64,000 nt of DNA from a virus. Positions 15,846 to 24,940 of the stretch are shown piece after piece (the stretch's first letter is position 1; each line of letters begins with the position of its first letter). Below the pieces are notes generated by a model. It had not been told where the DNA came from, did not search any database, and saw only the letters and a program-made list of their open reading frames with translations. The stretch covers positions 1-64,000 of IMG/VR virus record IMGVR_UViG_3300035698_016731. One strand, given 5' to 3'. The position numbers were made by a program, and so were the translations under genes.

Positions 15846-18800
15846 ATGAGTAGAGACTTTTGCCACCTACACTTGCATGACGAGTTCTCTATACTGGATG
15901 GTCTTGGACATCCCTCAGACTATGCAACGAGAGCTAAAGAACTTGGGCAGAAATACATCGCTCAGACTAATCATGCGAGTATGGGTGGTCTTTATAGATT
16001 CCATATTGCAGTTACTAAAGAGAAAATAAAACCAATTCTTGGACAAGAGTTATATTATGTAGATTCCCTAGAAGATAAAGGAGCAAGACGGCACCATCTC
16101 ATTCTTCTAGCTAAGAATCAGAAAGGCATAGAAAGTCTCAACTCTCTTATCACCATAGGTAATGAACCAGAAAACTATTATCGTAGACCTCGTGTAACTA
16201 TAGATATGATTTGTAAATACTCTAAGGGTTTAGTCTGTGCTACAGCTTGTGTTGCTGGTCCATTGGGAAAAGAAAATGGAGAAAAGGATTTTAGAAAACT
16301 ACTTGAGTGTTTTGCTGAAGATTTATATTTAGAGATTCAACCTCATGTTTGGAATGAACAATCTCTCTTAAATCAACAAGCCTATAGATACTGGAAAAAA
16401 TATGGAAGTAAAGTAATAGCCACTAATGATTGTCATTATGTATTAAAAAAGCATGCTACTTCTCATGAAGTCCTCTTAGCAATACAAAGAAAAGCTAAAT
16501 GGGGTGACCCAAAACGTTGGAAGTTTGACATCAGAGACCTCTATCTTAAAAGCCGAGAAGAAATGTTAGATGACTTCCAAAGAATGGAAAACAAATTTAA
16601 GACAGATTTACCTAATAAATTCTATATAGAATCCCTAGAAAACACCATGCTAGTGGCGTCATCGTGTCACTTTAAGCTTAAAGACCTGCCTCTTAACCTT
16701 CCTAGTGTAAACGACTCGGATTGGACTGATGATGAGCTTTTTAAGAAGAAATGTCTTCAAGGATATAAAAAGAGATTTGACTTTAAAAAGGACAGTCCTG
16801 AATATTTGAGATATAAGAAAAGATTACAATTTGAAATAAGAACCATTATTGAAGGTGGTTTTAGTAGATATTTTTTAATAGTTCTGGATTTAGTAGAGTG
16901 GGCAAGGCGAGAGGATATAATGGTTGGACCAGGCAGAGGTTCTGTGAGCTCATCCCTAGCCAGTTATTGCTTAGGAATTTCTGGTATTGACCCAATTCAC
17001 TACGGACTTATATTCTCTCGCTTCATATCTCCAGACCGAATAGACCTTCCAGATATTGATATTGATTTTGAAGATAGGAAAAGAGATAGAGTTGTGACCT
17101 ATCTTACTGAGAAGTATGGAGAGAAGTGTGTAAGTGGAGTAATTACTTTCGCTAACATGAAGGGCAAGATGGCTATTAAAGATGTAGCTAGGGTGTTTGA
17201 TGTTAGCATAAAGGAAACAAATGATGCAACAAAAATGATAGTTACTCGGAGTACAGGAGATGCAAGAGCAGATTTCTCCATAGATGATAGCTTTAAAGTA
17301 TTTGAAGAATGCATAAAATATAAAAAGAAACATCCAGAAGTAATTAAACACGCCACAGTTTTAGAAGGAAATATCCGACAAGTCGGTCAACATGCTGCAG
17401 GAGTTGTTGTCTCAGGAGATGAGATTGTGCCGAAACGTGCAGCCATTCTTCGAGGTTCTAAGGGTAAGATACTCTGTTATGATAAAGATGACTTAGATAG
17501 AATTGGATTGATGAAGTTAGATATTTTGGGATTAAGAACCTTGAGCATACTTAATGACGTACAACATTTGGTTAAAGATAGACTTGGAGAAGTTCTGGAC
17601 TTTGAGAAGATAGATGTAGGAGATGAAGAAGTGTTGAAGATGTTTGGAGAAGGAGACACTATTGGAGTCTTTCAATTTGAATCTAAGGGTATGGCTAAAC
17701 TTTGTAAAAGATTAGCTCCAATAGAAAATTTTGATATGTTAATTGACGCTAATGCTCTCCATAGACCTGGTTGTATTAAGTCTGGAACTATGAGCAGATA
17801 TGAAGATGTAAGACATGGACGCAAAAAACCTGACTATATTATTCCTTATATGAAAAAGATAACTGAACCAACTCGTGGTATAGTTCTTTATCAAGAGCAA
17901 ATTATGCAAACTATGGTTTTCCTTGCAGGATTTGGTTGGAAAACTACTGACATGATTAGAAAAGTGGTTAGTAAAAGTAAGGGAGATGAATTGTTTGGAA
18001 AGTTTGAAGAAGAATTTGTAGCGAAGTGTAAAGAAAAAAGAAACATTTCTCCAAAGCTATCCAGAAAACTTTTTAAAGAGATTCAGACTTTTGGAAGTTA
18101 TGGATTTAACAAATGTATATGTGGTGATACTAAAGTGTTAAGGGCATCTTGGTACAAAGGAAATAATGCATATTCTATTAAACATTTGTGGAAAATAGTT
18201 AATAATATAGAATATGCGAAAGAAGTCCATGGTCTTTCTTTAAGAAGCAAATTAAGAACTTATGGATATGGTTTTATATTAAGTCAGCATAAAAATGGAA
18301 GAATAAAACCTAATAAAATTATAGATATATATTATAATGGAGAGAAAGAAGTATATGAAATAGAAACTGTTGGAGGAGATTTTGTAGAAGCTACTTTAGA
18401 CCATAGATTTTTAACAAGTAAAGGTTGGAAAAAATTAGAAGATATTGAAATAGGAGATAAAGTAGCCTTTATAGGAGACTATGAAAAATCTAATATCAGA
18501 TATAACTTTACCAATGGAAATTTTAAGTTAAACTCTAAAAAAGGTAAAGAAGGATTTCAAGAAAAACCTAATGGGCAGTCTGTTAAATTTCAGAGGATAA
18601 GAAAAGATTATCTTAAAAAGTTTGGAAATAAATGTATGGAATGTGGGAAGGAACACAAAAGAATAGAAACTGCTCACTTAGATGGAAATAGATTAAACAA
18701 CAAGAAAAGTAATTTAAAAAATCTTTGTCCAAGGTGTCATAAAGTTCATGATTATTCTTTAGGAAGGAAAAAGAAATGGGACAAAGGCAGACCTACTATA

Positions 18801-20417
18801 TACAAAAAAGTCAAAAGCATTAACCTTTCTGGAATGAAAGATACTTATGATATAGAAATGGAATCTCCTAATAACAACTTTATAGCTAATGGATTTGTTA
18901 GCCACAACTCTCATGCTTGTACCTATTCTCTTATAGGATTCTGGTGTATGTATTGTAAAATACATTACCCCACTATCTTCTTTAAAGCTGTTATAGAGAA
19001 TACAAATGCTGATGATAGGTTATGGGAAGCTTTTGAAGGCATGAGACAAATGGACATTAAGACATATATGCCTGATGTAAACCATTCTCAAAGGAAAATA
19101 GACTTTTATGAAGATGGACTGATGTTGGGATTTGCTTTAATAAAAGGATGTGGAGATAAAGCAACTGAGAATATGTTAGGAGAAAGAGAGAAAAATGGAC
19201 CATTCAAAGATTTTCAAGATTTCCTAAAAAGAGTCAACAGAAGAGTAGTCAATAAGAGAGTAATAGAAGCTATGGCTTCAGTAGGAGCTTTTAAATGTTG
19301 GTATCCTAATCAACGGCAACTTATGGAAAACCTTGAACAAGTCTTAAAGGGAAAGTATGAGTGGAAGAAGGAGTATGACTTCTACTCTGAGAAACAAACT
19401 CTTATGATTATAAAGAAACTTATTCCATATATTTCTGGAGCTAATAAGATATATTTCTTTGACAGGCTCAGAAGTATGTTAGGAAGTTTGAAGATAGCTG
19501 AAATAAATTTCAAAAGAGCCAATAGGAATTATACAGTTATCGGAGAGCTTACTGAAGTGAAGTATAGTTATGCTGAAGCTCATAGTGGTAAGAAGATAGG
19601 TGGATTTGTAGACCAACAAAATCTCGGAAATGTATATGGGAATCTATATGATGGAGAAGAGTATATAGTTGGCTGGTTTGATGGAGACATAAAAGCTAAA
19701 CATAAAGATGAAATAGAAAGTATTAAATCTAATGTTATCTGCAGTAAGTTAGAAAATCTTGCTCATAAAACAAGAGTAGCTATCCGAGATTATGCTATCG
19801 TTGATGGCATTCAAGATATAGATATGATTCAACGATTAAAAAAGATAACTAAGTTTAGAATATTGAGAAGGAAAATAAAAAAGAGAGTAGATTGTACAAG
19901 TTGTAATAATTGTAAATTGAGAGAGACTTGCACCAACCCAGTTCCCTATTATTGTAGCAGGGATAAATTCTATGGATTTATAGTAGGAGAAGCACCAGGT
20001 AAGAATGAAGATGCAGGAGGAAAACCATTTATTGGAATGGCAGGAAGAGAGTTAAGAAATATGTTCGACAAGTGTGGAATGAGTGCGAGTGATTTCTTTA
20101 TAACTAATGCTGTAAAATGTCGTCCACCTAGCAATCGAAAACCTTATAAGAATGAAATAGGAAAGTGTGCAAGGTTATGGTTAGAAAAGGAAATAAAAAC
20201 CAACAAGCCAAAGGTAATACTAAGCTTGGGAAATACTCCTTTGTATTTCTTTACAGGAAAGGAGAGTGGTATACTTGAGATGAATGCAAAGTATGAATGG
20301 AACTATGACTATGAGTGTTTTGTAGTCTATTCAATTCATCCTGCAATGGTGTTGTATAACTCTGAGAACAGAGGGATGTTGAGAGAAAGTGTAACTTTAC
20401 TAAGTCAGTTTATATAA
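15846..20417 (+). CDS. dnaE: DNA polymerase III alpha (DnaE) with intein and C-terminal UDG domain
   Basis: A 1523-residue precursor, 1258 after splicing. It has an N-terminal PHP domain (HLHLHDEFSILDG), a C-family polymerase palm with catalytic D403 and D405 in PDIDIDF, then the YGFNK|SHA motif split by an intein (residues 757-1021), and fingers and OB regions. From about residue 1350 there is a cysteine cluster (CTSCNNC...C) and a family 4-type uracil-DNA glycosylase: GEAPG at 1381-1385, GGKPFIG, CRPPSNR and SIHPA near the end. The cysteines fit an Fe-S cluster. It would copy the genome and recognise or remove uracil. AAGGAAAAC precedes ATG 15846. Confidence 0.92.
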   Translation: MSRDFCHLHLHDEFSILDGLGHPSDYATRAKELGQKYIAQTNHASMGGLYRFHIAVTKEKIKPILGQELYYVDSLEDKGARRHHLILLAKNQKGIESLNSLITIGNEPENYYRRPRVTIDMICKYSKGLVCATACVAGPLGKENGEKDFRKLLECFAEDLYLEIQPHVWNEQSLLNQQAYRYWKKYGSKVIATNDCHYVLKKHATSHEVLLAIQRKAKWGDPKRWKFDIRDLYLKSREEMLDDFQRMENKFKTDLPNKFYIESLENTMLVASSCHFKLKDLPLNLPSVNDSDWTDDELFKKKCLQGYKKRFDFKKDSPEYLRYKKRLQFEIRTIIEGGFSRYFLIVLDLVEWARREDIMVGPGRGSVSSSLASYCLGISGIDPIHYGLIFSRFISPDRIDLPDIDIDFEDRKRDRVVTYLTEKYGEKCVSGVITFANMKGKMAIKDVARVFDVSIKETNDATKMIVTRSTGDARADFSIDDSFKVFEECIKYKKKHPEVIKHATVLEGNIRQVGQHAAGVVVSGDEIVPKRAAILRGSKGKILCYDKDDLDRIGLMKLDILGLRTLSILNDVQHLVKDRLGEVLDFEKIDVGDEEVLKMFGEGDTIGVFQFESKGMAKLCKRLAPIENFDMLIDANALHRPGCIKSGTMSRYEDVRHGRKKPDYIIPYMKKITEPTRGIVLYQEQIMQTMVFLAGFGWKTTDMIRKVVSKSKGDELFGKFEEEFVAKCKEKRNISPKLSRKLFKEIQTFGSYGFNKCICGDTKVLRASWYKGNNAYSIKHLWKIVNNIEYAKEVHGLSLRSKLRTYGYGFILSQHKNGRIKPNKIIDIYYNGEKEVYEIETVGGDFVEATLDHRFLTSKGWKKLEDIEIGDKVAFIGDYEKSNIRYNFTNGNFKLNSKKGKEGFQEKPNGQSVKFQRIRKDYLKKFGNKCMECGKEHKRIETAHLDGNRLNNKKSNLKNLCPRCHKVHDYSLGRKKKWDKGRPTIYKKVKSINLSGMKDTYDIEMESPNNNFIANGFVSHNSHACTYSLIGFWCMYCKIHYPTIFFKAVIENTNADDRLWEAFEGMRQMDIKTYMPDVNHSQRKIDFYEDGLMLGFALIKGCGDKATENMLGEREKNGPFKDFQDFLKRVNRRVVNKRVIEAMASVGAFKCWYPNQRQLMENLEQVLKGKYEWKKEYDFYSEKQTLMIIKKLIPYISGANKIYFFDRLRSMLGSLKIAEINFKRANRNYTVIGELTEVKYSYAEAHSGKKIGGFVDQQNLGNVYGNLYDGEEYIVGWFDGDIKAKHKDEIESIKSNVICSKLENLAHKTRVAIRDYAIVDGIQDIDMIQRLKKITKFRILRRKIKKRVDCTSCNNCKLRETCTNPVPYYCSRDKFYGFIVGEAPGKNEDAGGKPFIGMAGRELRNMFDKCGMSASDFFITNAVKCRPPSNRKPYKNEIGKCARLWLEKEIKTNKPKVILSLGNTPLYFFTGKESGILEMNAKYEWNYDYECFVVYSIHPAMVLYNSENRGMLRESVTLLSQFI
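18114..18908 (+). other. Intein with HNH homing endonuclease in the polymerase gene
   Basis: A 265-residue intein occupies the codons between YGFNK and SHACTYS of DnaE. It begins with the nucleophile C757 (CICGDTK, block A) and ends in VSHN (N1021) followed by +1 Ser. Block B histidine lies in TLDHRFL. An HNH nuclease domain in the middle shows CMEC, ETAHLDGNR and CPRCHK, so homing should be active or recently so. All catalytic splice residues are present, so self-splicing to mature polymerase is expected. It is slightly more AT-rich than the extein by eye. Confidence 0.92.
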
Positions 20418-20433
20418 AAAAGGGGGTGAATGA

Positions 20434-20631
20434 ATGAGAGTATTTGTAATCTTTGAATTTCTAATAGTTATTGGTCTACTGTGGTTATCAGCTAACATAG
20501 TTCAATATGCTTGGTTCAAAGAGTTGAGAAGTGGGAGATTCTTCTGCTTATCAAACAAGTGGATAAGGGAAGATGATGAACGACTAGAACAAAAAATCAA
20601 AGACAAAAAGAGGAGAAAAAAAGATGAATAA
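20434..20631 (+). CDS. Small membrane protein, 65 aa
   Basis: One N-terminal transmembrane helix (about residues 3-25) followed by a basic, charged cytoplasmic tail. AGGGGGTGA lies before ATG 20434. Its end overlaps the SPFH gene by 8 bases, implying a joint role at the membrane with that protein. Confidence 0.6.
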   Translation: MRVFVIFEFLIVIGLLWLSANIVQYAWFKELRSGRFFCLSNKWIREDDERLEQKIKDKKRRKKDE

Positions 20632-21619
20632 AGGATTTATATTTGCACTTGCTGGAGTTATTGTATTGTTCTTTTTACTTTTCACTTTCGGCTGGGTTAA
20701 TATTGACCCAACAGAAGTTGGTGTAGAAGTTAATAAGATAATGGGAAAGGTTGACCCTGAACCTCTCGGAGTTGGTTATCATTTCTTTAATAGATTCAAA
20801 ACTGATGTTGAAGTCTATAAGGTAGCCTCTCGTGCATTTCCTGGTGATGTAGACAAGAGTGAAGAGGAAGAAAAATATACTCTTGAACTTAAAACTAATG
20901 ATGGACAAAGAGTATCAGTAGACCTTACTATAATTTATGCCCTTAAATCTAAAGAAGTACCTGTACTTCATGCTAAAGTAGGAAGGAATTTTGAAGATGA
21001 AATACTTCTGCCTCAAGTTCGCAGTGAAGCAAGATTAGCCATAGGTTCTTACTCTGCAGAGGAAATCTATCAAGGTAAGGTTCGAGATGAAATACAGCAA
21101 GGTATTAAAGCTAAACTTATTGCAGCTTTAACATCTCACCCAGCTTTCATCGTTCAAAGTGCTTTAATGAGAGATTTCCAATTTAGTCCAGCTTTTGAGA
21201 AAGCTATTGAGTCTAAGAAACTTGCTGCTCAGCAGGTTGAGATAAACAAGAATAGAGCATTAGCTCAGGAAGAAGAAGCAAAAAGAGTAGAAGCTATAGC
21301 AAGAGGAAAGAAACTACAAGCTATTCAAAATGCAACAGGTGTTGCTGAGTCAGTCAAAATTAATGCTGATGCAGAAAGATATGCATTAGAACAAAAAGCT
21401 ATTGGTAGTTTAGCTATCTACAAAGCTGATGCAGAAGGAAAGAGACTTCAGGCTGAGGCTCTTGGTGGTGGACACAATGTAGTAGCTCTCAAGTTTGCTT
21501 CTACTTTACCTAGAAACTTGAAGATTATTGCTGTTCCAGTAGGGAAAGACTCTACAAGTATCATGGACTTAAATGGAGTATTCAAAGGCATGTTCACTAG
21601 TCCAAAAATAGGTGAATAA
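20624..21619 (+). CDS. SPFH/prohibitin-family membrane protein
   Basis: A 331-residue protein of the stomatin/prohibitin/HflC group. A transmembrane helix (about residues 5-24) precedes the SPFH domain (roughly 28-200, beginning WVNIDPTEVGVEV), and a long Ala/Glu/Lys coiled coil (about 205-285) follows, as in prohibitins. Family members oligomerise into membrane microdomains and restrain FtsH-type proteases; in a phage this could protect phage membrane proteins or remodel the envelope, which is inference. It is coupled to the small membrane protein before it and followed by two pilin-like genes. Confidence 0.85.
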   Translation: MNKGFIFALAGVIVLFFLLFTFGWVNIDPTEVGVEVNKIMGKVDPEPLGVGYHFFNRFKTDVEVYKVASRAFPGDVDKSEEEEKYTLELKTNDGQRVSVDLTIIYALKSKEVPVLHAKVGRNFEDEILLPQVRSEARLAIGSYSAEEIYQGKVRDEIQQGIKAKLIAALTSHPAFIVQSALMRDFQFSPAFEKAIESKKLAAQQVEINKNRALAQEEEAKRVEAIARGKKLQAIQNATGVAESVKINADAERYALEQKAIGSLAIYKADAEGKRLQAEALGGGHNVVALKFASTLPRNLKIIAVPVGKDSTSIMDLNGVFKGMFTSPKIGE

Positions 21620-21620
21620 G

Positions 21621-21896
21621 ATGAAGAAAGGTTTTACTTTGATAGAAATCATAATTATAATTATGGTAATGGTAATACTTGTTGCAGTTGCTATTCCTAA
21701 ATTTGCAGAATTACGCAAGAGAGCTGAACAGACAGAGAAGAAGAGAAGAAAAGCTGAACGATGGGGCAACTCCTTATCTGATAAGGTGTCTGATATTACT
21801 ATGGAGTATGACAATTCAACTAATCAAATAAAATTCACTGTTCACAAAGTGGATGGAAGCAGAAGTAGAGGGTATCTATATGTTCATGATGAATAA
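21621..21896 (+). CDS. Type IV pilin-like protein 1
   Basis: A 91-residue protein beginning MKKGFTLIEI, the prepilin signature: a short basic leader, Gly at the prepilin peptidase cleavage point, Phe +1 and Glu +5, then a hydrophobic helix of about 20 residues and a small charged head. ATG 21621 gives the usual leader; an in-frame GTG at 21612 is less likely. Processing would require host PilD. It is smaller than true pilins, so pseudopilin or pilus-interfering protein are options. Confidence 0.78.
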   Translation: MKKGFTLIEIIIIIMVMVILVAVAIPKFAELRKRAEQTEKKRRKAERWGNSLSDKVSDITMEYDNSTNQIKFTVHKVDGSRSRGYLYVHDE

Positions 21897-22197
21897 AAGG
21901 AAAACTGGTTTTACTTTAGTTGAAGTAATGATAGTTATAGCTATATTAGGTTTACTTGTTGCTATTGTAGCACCTGCTATTATGAAGGCTAAAGAAAAGA
22001 CTGAGAACCACATTAATTATGATAAGAGAATAGAAAGATTCTCAAAAAGGTATGGGTATGAGATGGGAGATGTGAGAATCTTTCTTGAAACTTACGATTT
22101 TACCAACAAGGACTTTATGGAATCAGGTGTATTAAGAGGACAGTTTGAGAGATGGTGTGATGGAGAAGAAACTCAATTTCTCAAAAGAAGAGATTAA
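21880..22197 (+). CDS. Type IV pilin-like protein 2
   Basis: About 105 residues with leader ending KTG and the processed start FTLVEVMIVIAILG, again with Glu at +5, a 20-residue hydrophobic helix and a charged helical head. GAGGG (21868-21872) favours ATG 21880; ATGs at 21886 and 21889 are alternatives. It overlaps the end of the first pilin-like gene in another frame. The two heads are unlike each other, so they are not a recent duplication. Confidence 0.78.
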   Translation: MFMMNKRKTGFTLVEVMIVIAILGLLVAIVAPAIMKAKEKTENHINYDKRIERFSKRYGYEMGDVRIFLETYDFTNKDFMESGVLRGQFERWCDGEETQFLKRRD

Positions 22198-22214
22198 CCA
22201 AAAAGGAGGGTACC

Positions 22215-22502
22215 ATGGAAGATGAAGTAAAAAAAGAAGAAGTCCAAAAAGAAGGAGCTTTTATTGTTTCTCTAAAAAGGAACAACAAGAAGATTCGGTA
22301 TATCCGATTCATTAGAAACCAAAATCTTGTAATAACTTGCTTAGACCACATTAAACATCTATGGGATTTTGTATACAAAGGACAGATTATTCATTGTTCC
22401 AATGAGAAAGTTTTTATCAAGGGAATAGCTAACATACTAAAGATAGATAAAGTGTATGTTAGTAGGTCAATAGTCCAAGATATTAAAGAAGAAAAAATTT
22501 AA
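22215..22502 (+). CDS. Hypothetical protein, 95 aa
   Basis: A 95-residue basic alpha/beta protein preceded by AAAAGGAGGG. Acidic N-terminus, then a strand-rich core. No known motif. It lies at the start of the recombination gene group. Confidence 0.6.
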   Translation: MEDEVKKEEVQKEGAFIVSLKRNNKKIRYIRFIRNQNLVITCLDHIKHLWDFVYKGQIIHCSNEKVFIKGIANILKIDKVYVSRSIVQDIKEEKI

Positions 22503-22558
22503 TATTTCTTAGGACTTTTCAGGTGTTTTTCTTTAATATATAATAAAGGAGATAAATA

Positions 22559-23068
22559 GTGAACATAACTAACATCGCAAGACGCATTAAGAAGCTAATT
22601 CTCAGCATGGACATCAGCAGAGAAGAGTATGATATTATTAAGGTTGCAAGTATTGACGAAAGAGCATTGAATGAAGCTTGTATACACCATCCTCGCTTGT
22701 ATGCTTTTTGGGCTACGATTTTCCGTATCTCTGAAAGTAATATGAACAAGGCTGAGTTTGAGCTTGATAAGTATAAAGCTGAACTCGACAGTAAAATTAG
22801 AAAGAAATGGGAAGGTGAGAAGTTTACAGAAACCAGTATTAAGAATGAAGTATTGAGAGATAAAGGCTACCAAGAATTGCAATTAGAATTACTGGACAAG
22901 CAAGAATCACGAGGGATTTTTAAAGCTTTTGTTTCCTCTTTGGAACAGAGAAAGGATATGCTCTTTACTCTGGCTGCAACAGAGAGAAAAGAAATGGAGA
23001 CAAAGATTGAGCTACAGTCTAAAGCTGTACAAGAGTATTACAAGAACAAAAAAACCAAAACCAAATAA
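22559..23068 (+). CDS. Hypothetical helical protein upstream of SSB (recombination mediator candidate)
   Basis: A 169-residue, highly charged helical protein starting at GTG 22559 behind AAAGGAG (22546-22552). No motif is visible. It lies directly before gp32-like SSB and RecA genes, where T4-like phages need a mediator such as UvsY or a helicase loader such as gp59, and size and helicity would fit a UvsY-like role. This is context inference only. Confidence 0.65.
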   Translation: MNITNIARRIKKLILSMDISREEYDIIKVASIDERALNEACIHHPRLYAFWATIFRISESNMNKAEFELDKYKAELDSKIRKKWEGEKFTETSIKNEVLRDKGYQELQLELLDKQESRGIFKAFVSSLEQRKDMLFTLAATERKEMETKIELQSKAVQEYYKNKKTKTK

Positions 23069-23080
23069 GGAGGGTGTTGT

Positions 23081-23968
23081 ATGGGCAAATTGAGCAGAGA
23101 TGCAATTAAAAAGCGTTCAAAAGAACGGCATGGTGGGGGAGAGTTCTGGAAACCAAAAGATGGGAAGAACTTTGTAAGGCTTCTTCCCCCTGCTGGTGAG
23201 TTAGAAGAACCATGGAAGGAAGTTTATATCCACTATGATGTAGGAGAAGAAAGTACATCTACTGTATGTCCTTTTAAGAACTACAAGAAACGTTGTCCTA
23301 TCTGTTCTGAAGTTAGGAAGCTGTGGAAGGGTGATGATGATGAAAGAGCACTAGCTTCTCGAAGAGGAGCTAAACGTCAATATTTCACTCCTATGATTGA
23401 CCTTACTAACGAAGATGCTGGAATACAAGTTTGGCGTCACGGAGTTAGTGTAGTTAATCAGTTACTTGATTTATTTGATGATGATGATGATGAGGATAGA
23501 GTAGTTGACTTTACTAGCATTAAGAATGGCAATAAAGTAATAGTAGTGCGCCATCAGAAAGCTAAGAACACTGAATTTATCGACTACAATATTCGCCTTG
23601 GCAAATCTCATGTAGTAGAAGATTGGAAGAAGCTAAAAGAAGAAATGCCTGAATTAGATAAGTATGGCATCAGTCTTAGCTTTGAAGAAATTGAGGCTTT
23701 GATTAATGGAGACAAAACTTCTTCTGCTCCTCCTCCTGCTGATGATGATGGAGAAGATGATGATGAGGTAAAAAGAAAACCTGTTGAGGAAGAGGATGAT
23801 GATGATGATGACCCACCTTCAAGTAAGAAAAGACGTGATGATGATGATGACAATGAAGGTCTTGATGAAGAAGGTAAGGATGAGGAGTTAGATAAGGAAG
23901 ATGATGATGGAGATGATGATGACCCACCAAGAAAGTCTTCATCTAAAGTAAAAAGGAGAAAAAGATAA
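23081..23968 (+). CDS. Single-stranded DNA-binding protein, gp32-like
   Basis: A 295-residue protein. The N-terminal LAST-like basic region is followed by an OB-type core with a zinc motif H51-x11-C63-x8-C72-x2-C75, close to the T4 gp32 spacing. It coats ssDNA during replication and recombination. The C-terminal tail (from about 215) is an exceptionally long Asp/Glu run, as expected for partner-binding acidic tails, but it ends in a basic patch (KVKRRKR) that gp32 tails lack. AAGGAGGG precedes ATG 23081. RecA is the next gene. Confidence 0.82.
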   Translation: MGKLSRDAIKKRSKERHGGGEFWKPKDGKNFVRLLPPAGELEEPWKEVYIHYDVGEESTSTVCPFKNYKKRCPICSEVRKLWKGDDDERALASRRGAKRQYFTPMIDLTNEDAGIQVWRHGVSVVNQLLDLFDDDDDEDRVVDFTSIKNGNKVIVVRHQKAKNTEFIDYNIRLGKSHVVEDWKKLKEEMPELDKYGISLSFEEIEALINGDKTSSAPPPADDDGEDDDEVKRKPVEEEDDDDDDPPSSKKRRDDDDDNEGLDEEGKDEELDKEDDDGDDDDPPRKSSSKVKRRKR

Positions 23969-23971
23969 ATA

Positions 23972-24940
23972 ATGGACAGAAAACCTGTAAAGAAAAGAAA
24001 TTCTGAGATTGACAAAAAGATTAAGGATTTAGCAAATGCTTTAAAGAAGGACAATGTCTTCACAGGAGACAACATAGAAGCAACCGAGTTCGTCAGCTCA
24101 GGGATTCTGTCCATAGATTATGTTCTAGGTGGTCGTGGAGTGCCGAAGGGTAGGATTATTGAACTTTTCGGCACACCATCCTCTGGAAAGACAACTCTTG
24201 TTCTCCAGCTTATACGAAACTTTCAAAAGGTTGGACTCACTTGTGCTTTCTTGGATGTTGAACATGCTCTAGCTCCAGAGTGGGCAGAGTTAATAGGTGT
24301 AGATTTAAGAAACCTTTTATTCTCTGAACCAGAAAATGGAGAAGATACTTTCGACCTCATAAAGAAATTAGTGAAAGGTGGTGTAGATTTAGTAGTTGTT
24401 GACTCCGTTGCAGCTCTAGTTCCAAGAGATGAACTTGAACAAGAAGCAGGGAAAAGAAATATTGCAACACAAGCTCGTCTCATGTCTCAAGAGTTAAAGA
24501 AGCTGAGCTCTTATATTGCTAAAACTGATACCACAGTAATCTTCTTGAACCAAACTCGCAGTAAGGTAGGTATTATGTTTGGGAATCCTGAAGACACTCC
24601 TGGTGGGTCTGCCCTTAAATTTTATTCCTCTATTCGTTTACGAATGAGTGTGAAGGGAAAATTAAAGAAAAGCAATGGAGAGATTGTTGGAGTAACTTCT
24701 AAAGCTAACTGTGTTAAAAGTAAAGTCTTTATTCCATTCAAGTGTGCTGTTATAGATATATATTATACCAGAGGTATAAGCAAAGAGAGTGGAATATGGG
24801 AATTGGCTTTAGAAGGAGATGTTATCGAGAAAACAAATAAAGCAGGAACTTATAGATTTGGAGAAATCGAGTTCAGGAAGAAAGACTTTATAGAACAAAT
24901 TCTAAAGAGCAAAGAATTCAAAAAGGAGCTATTCGGATGA
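23972..24940 (+). CDS. recA: RecA-family recombinase
   Basis: A 322-residue RecA/UvsX-type strand-exchange ATPase. Walker A GTPSSGKTT at 67-75, the catalytic glutamate in LDVEHAL (E96), Walker B LVVVDS near 139-144, and the loop and allosteric segment VIFLNQTRSKVG near 188-199 are all present. It is shorter than bacterial RecA (about 350) at the C-terminus. AAGGAG lies before ATG 23972, just after the SSB gene. It forms a recombination set with SSB, SbcCD and the RuvC-like nuclease. Confidence 0.93.
   Translation: MDRKPVKKRNSEIDKKIKDLANALKKDNVFTGDNIEATEFVSSGILSIDYVLGGRGVPKGRIIELFGTPSSGKTTLVLQLIRNFQKVGLTCAFLDVEHALAPEWAELIGVDLRNLLFSEPENGEDTFDLIKKLVKGGVDLVVVDSVAALVPRDELEQEAGKRNIATQARLMSQELKKLSSYIAKTDTTVIFLNQTRSKVGIMFGNPEDTPGGSALKFYSSIRLRMSVKGKLKKSNGEIVGVTSKANCVKSKVFIPFKCAVIDIYYTRGISKESGIWELALEGDVIEKTNKAGTYRFGEIEFRKKDFIEQILKSKEFKKELFG

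Noticed and set aside
22539-22544. Promoter with TATAAT before the 22559 gene
   Set aside because: The ribosome binding site begins only two bases after it, so a transcript from here would lack the site, and no -35 box is placed correctly.
23608-24114. Ser-rich minus-strand frame opposite the SSB and recA genes
   Set aside because: It is the antisense shadow of the Asp-rich tail codons (GAT/GAC read as ATC/GTC/TCA); no ribosome binding site.
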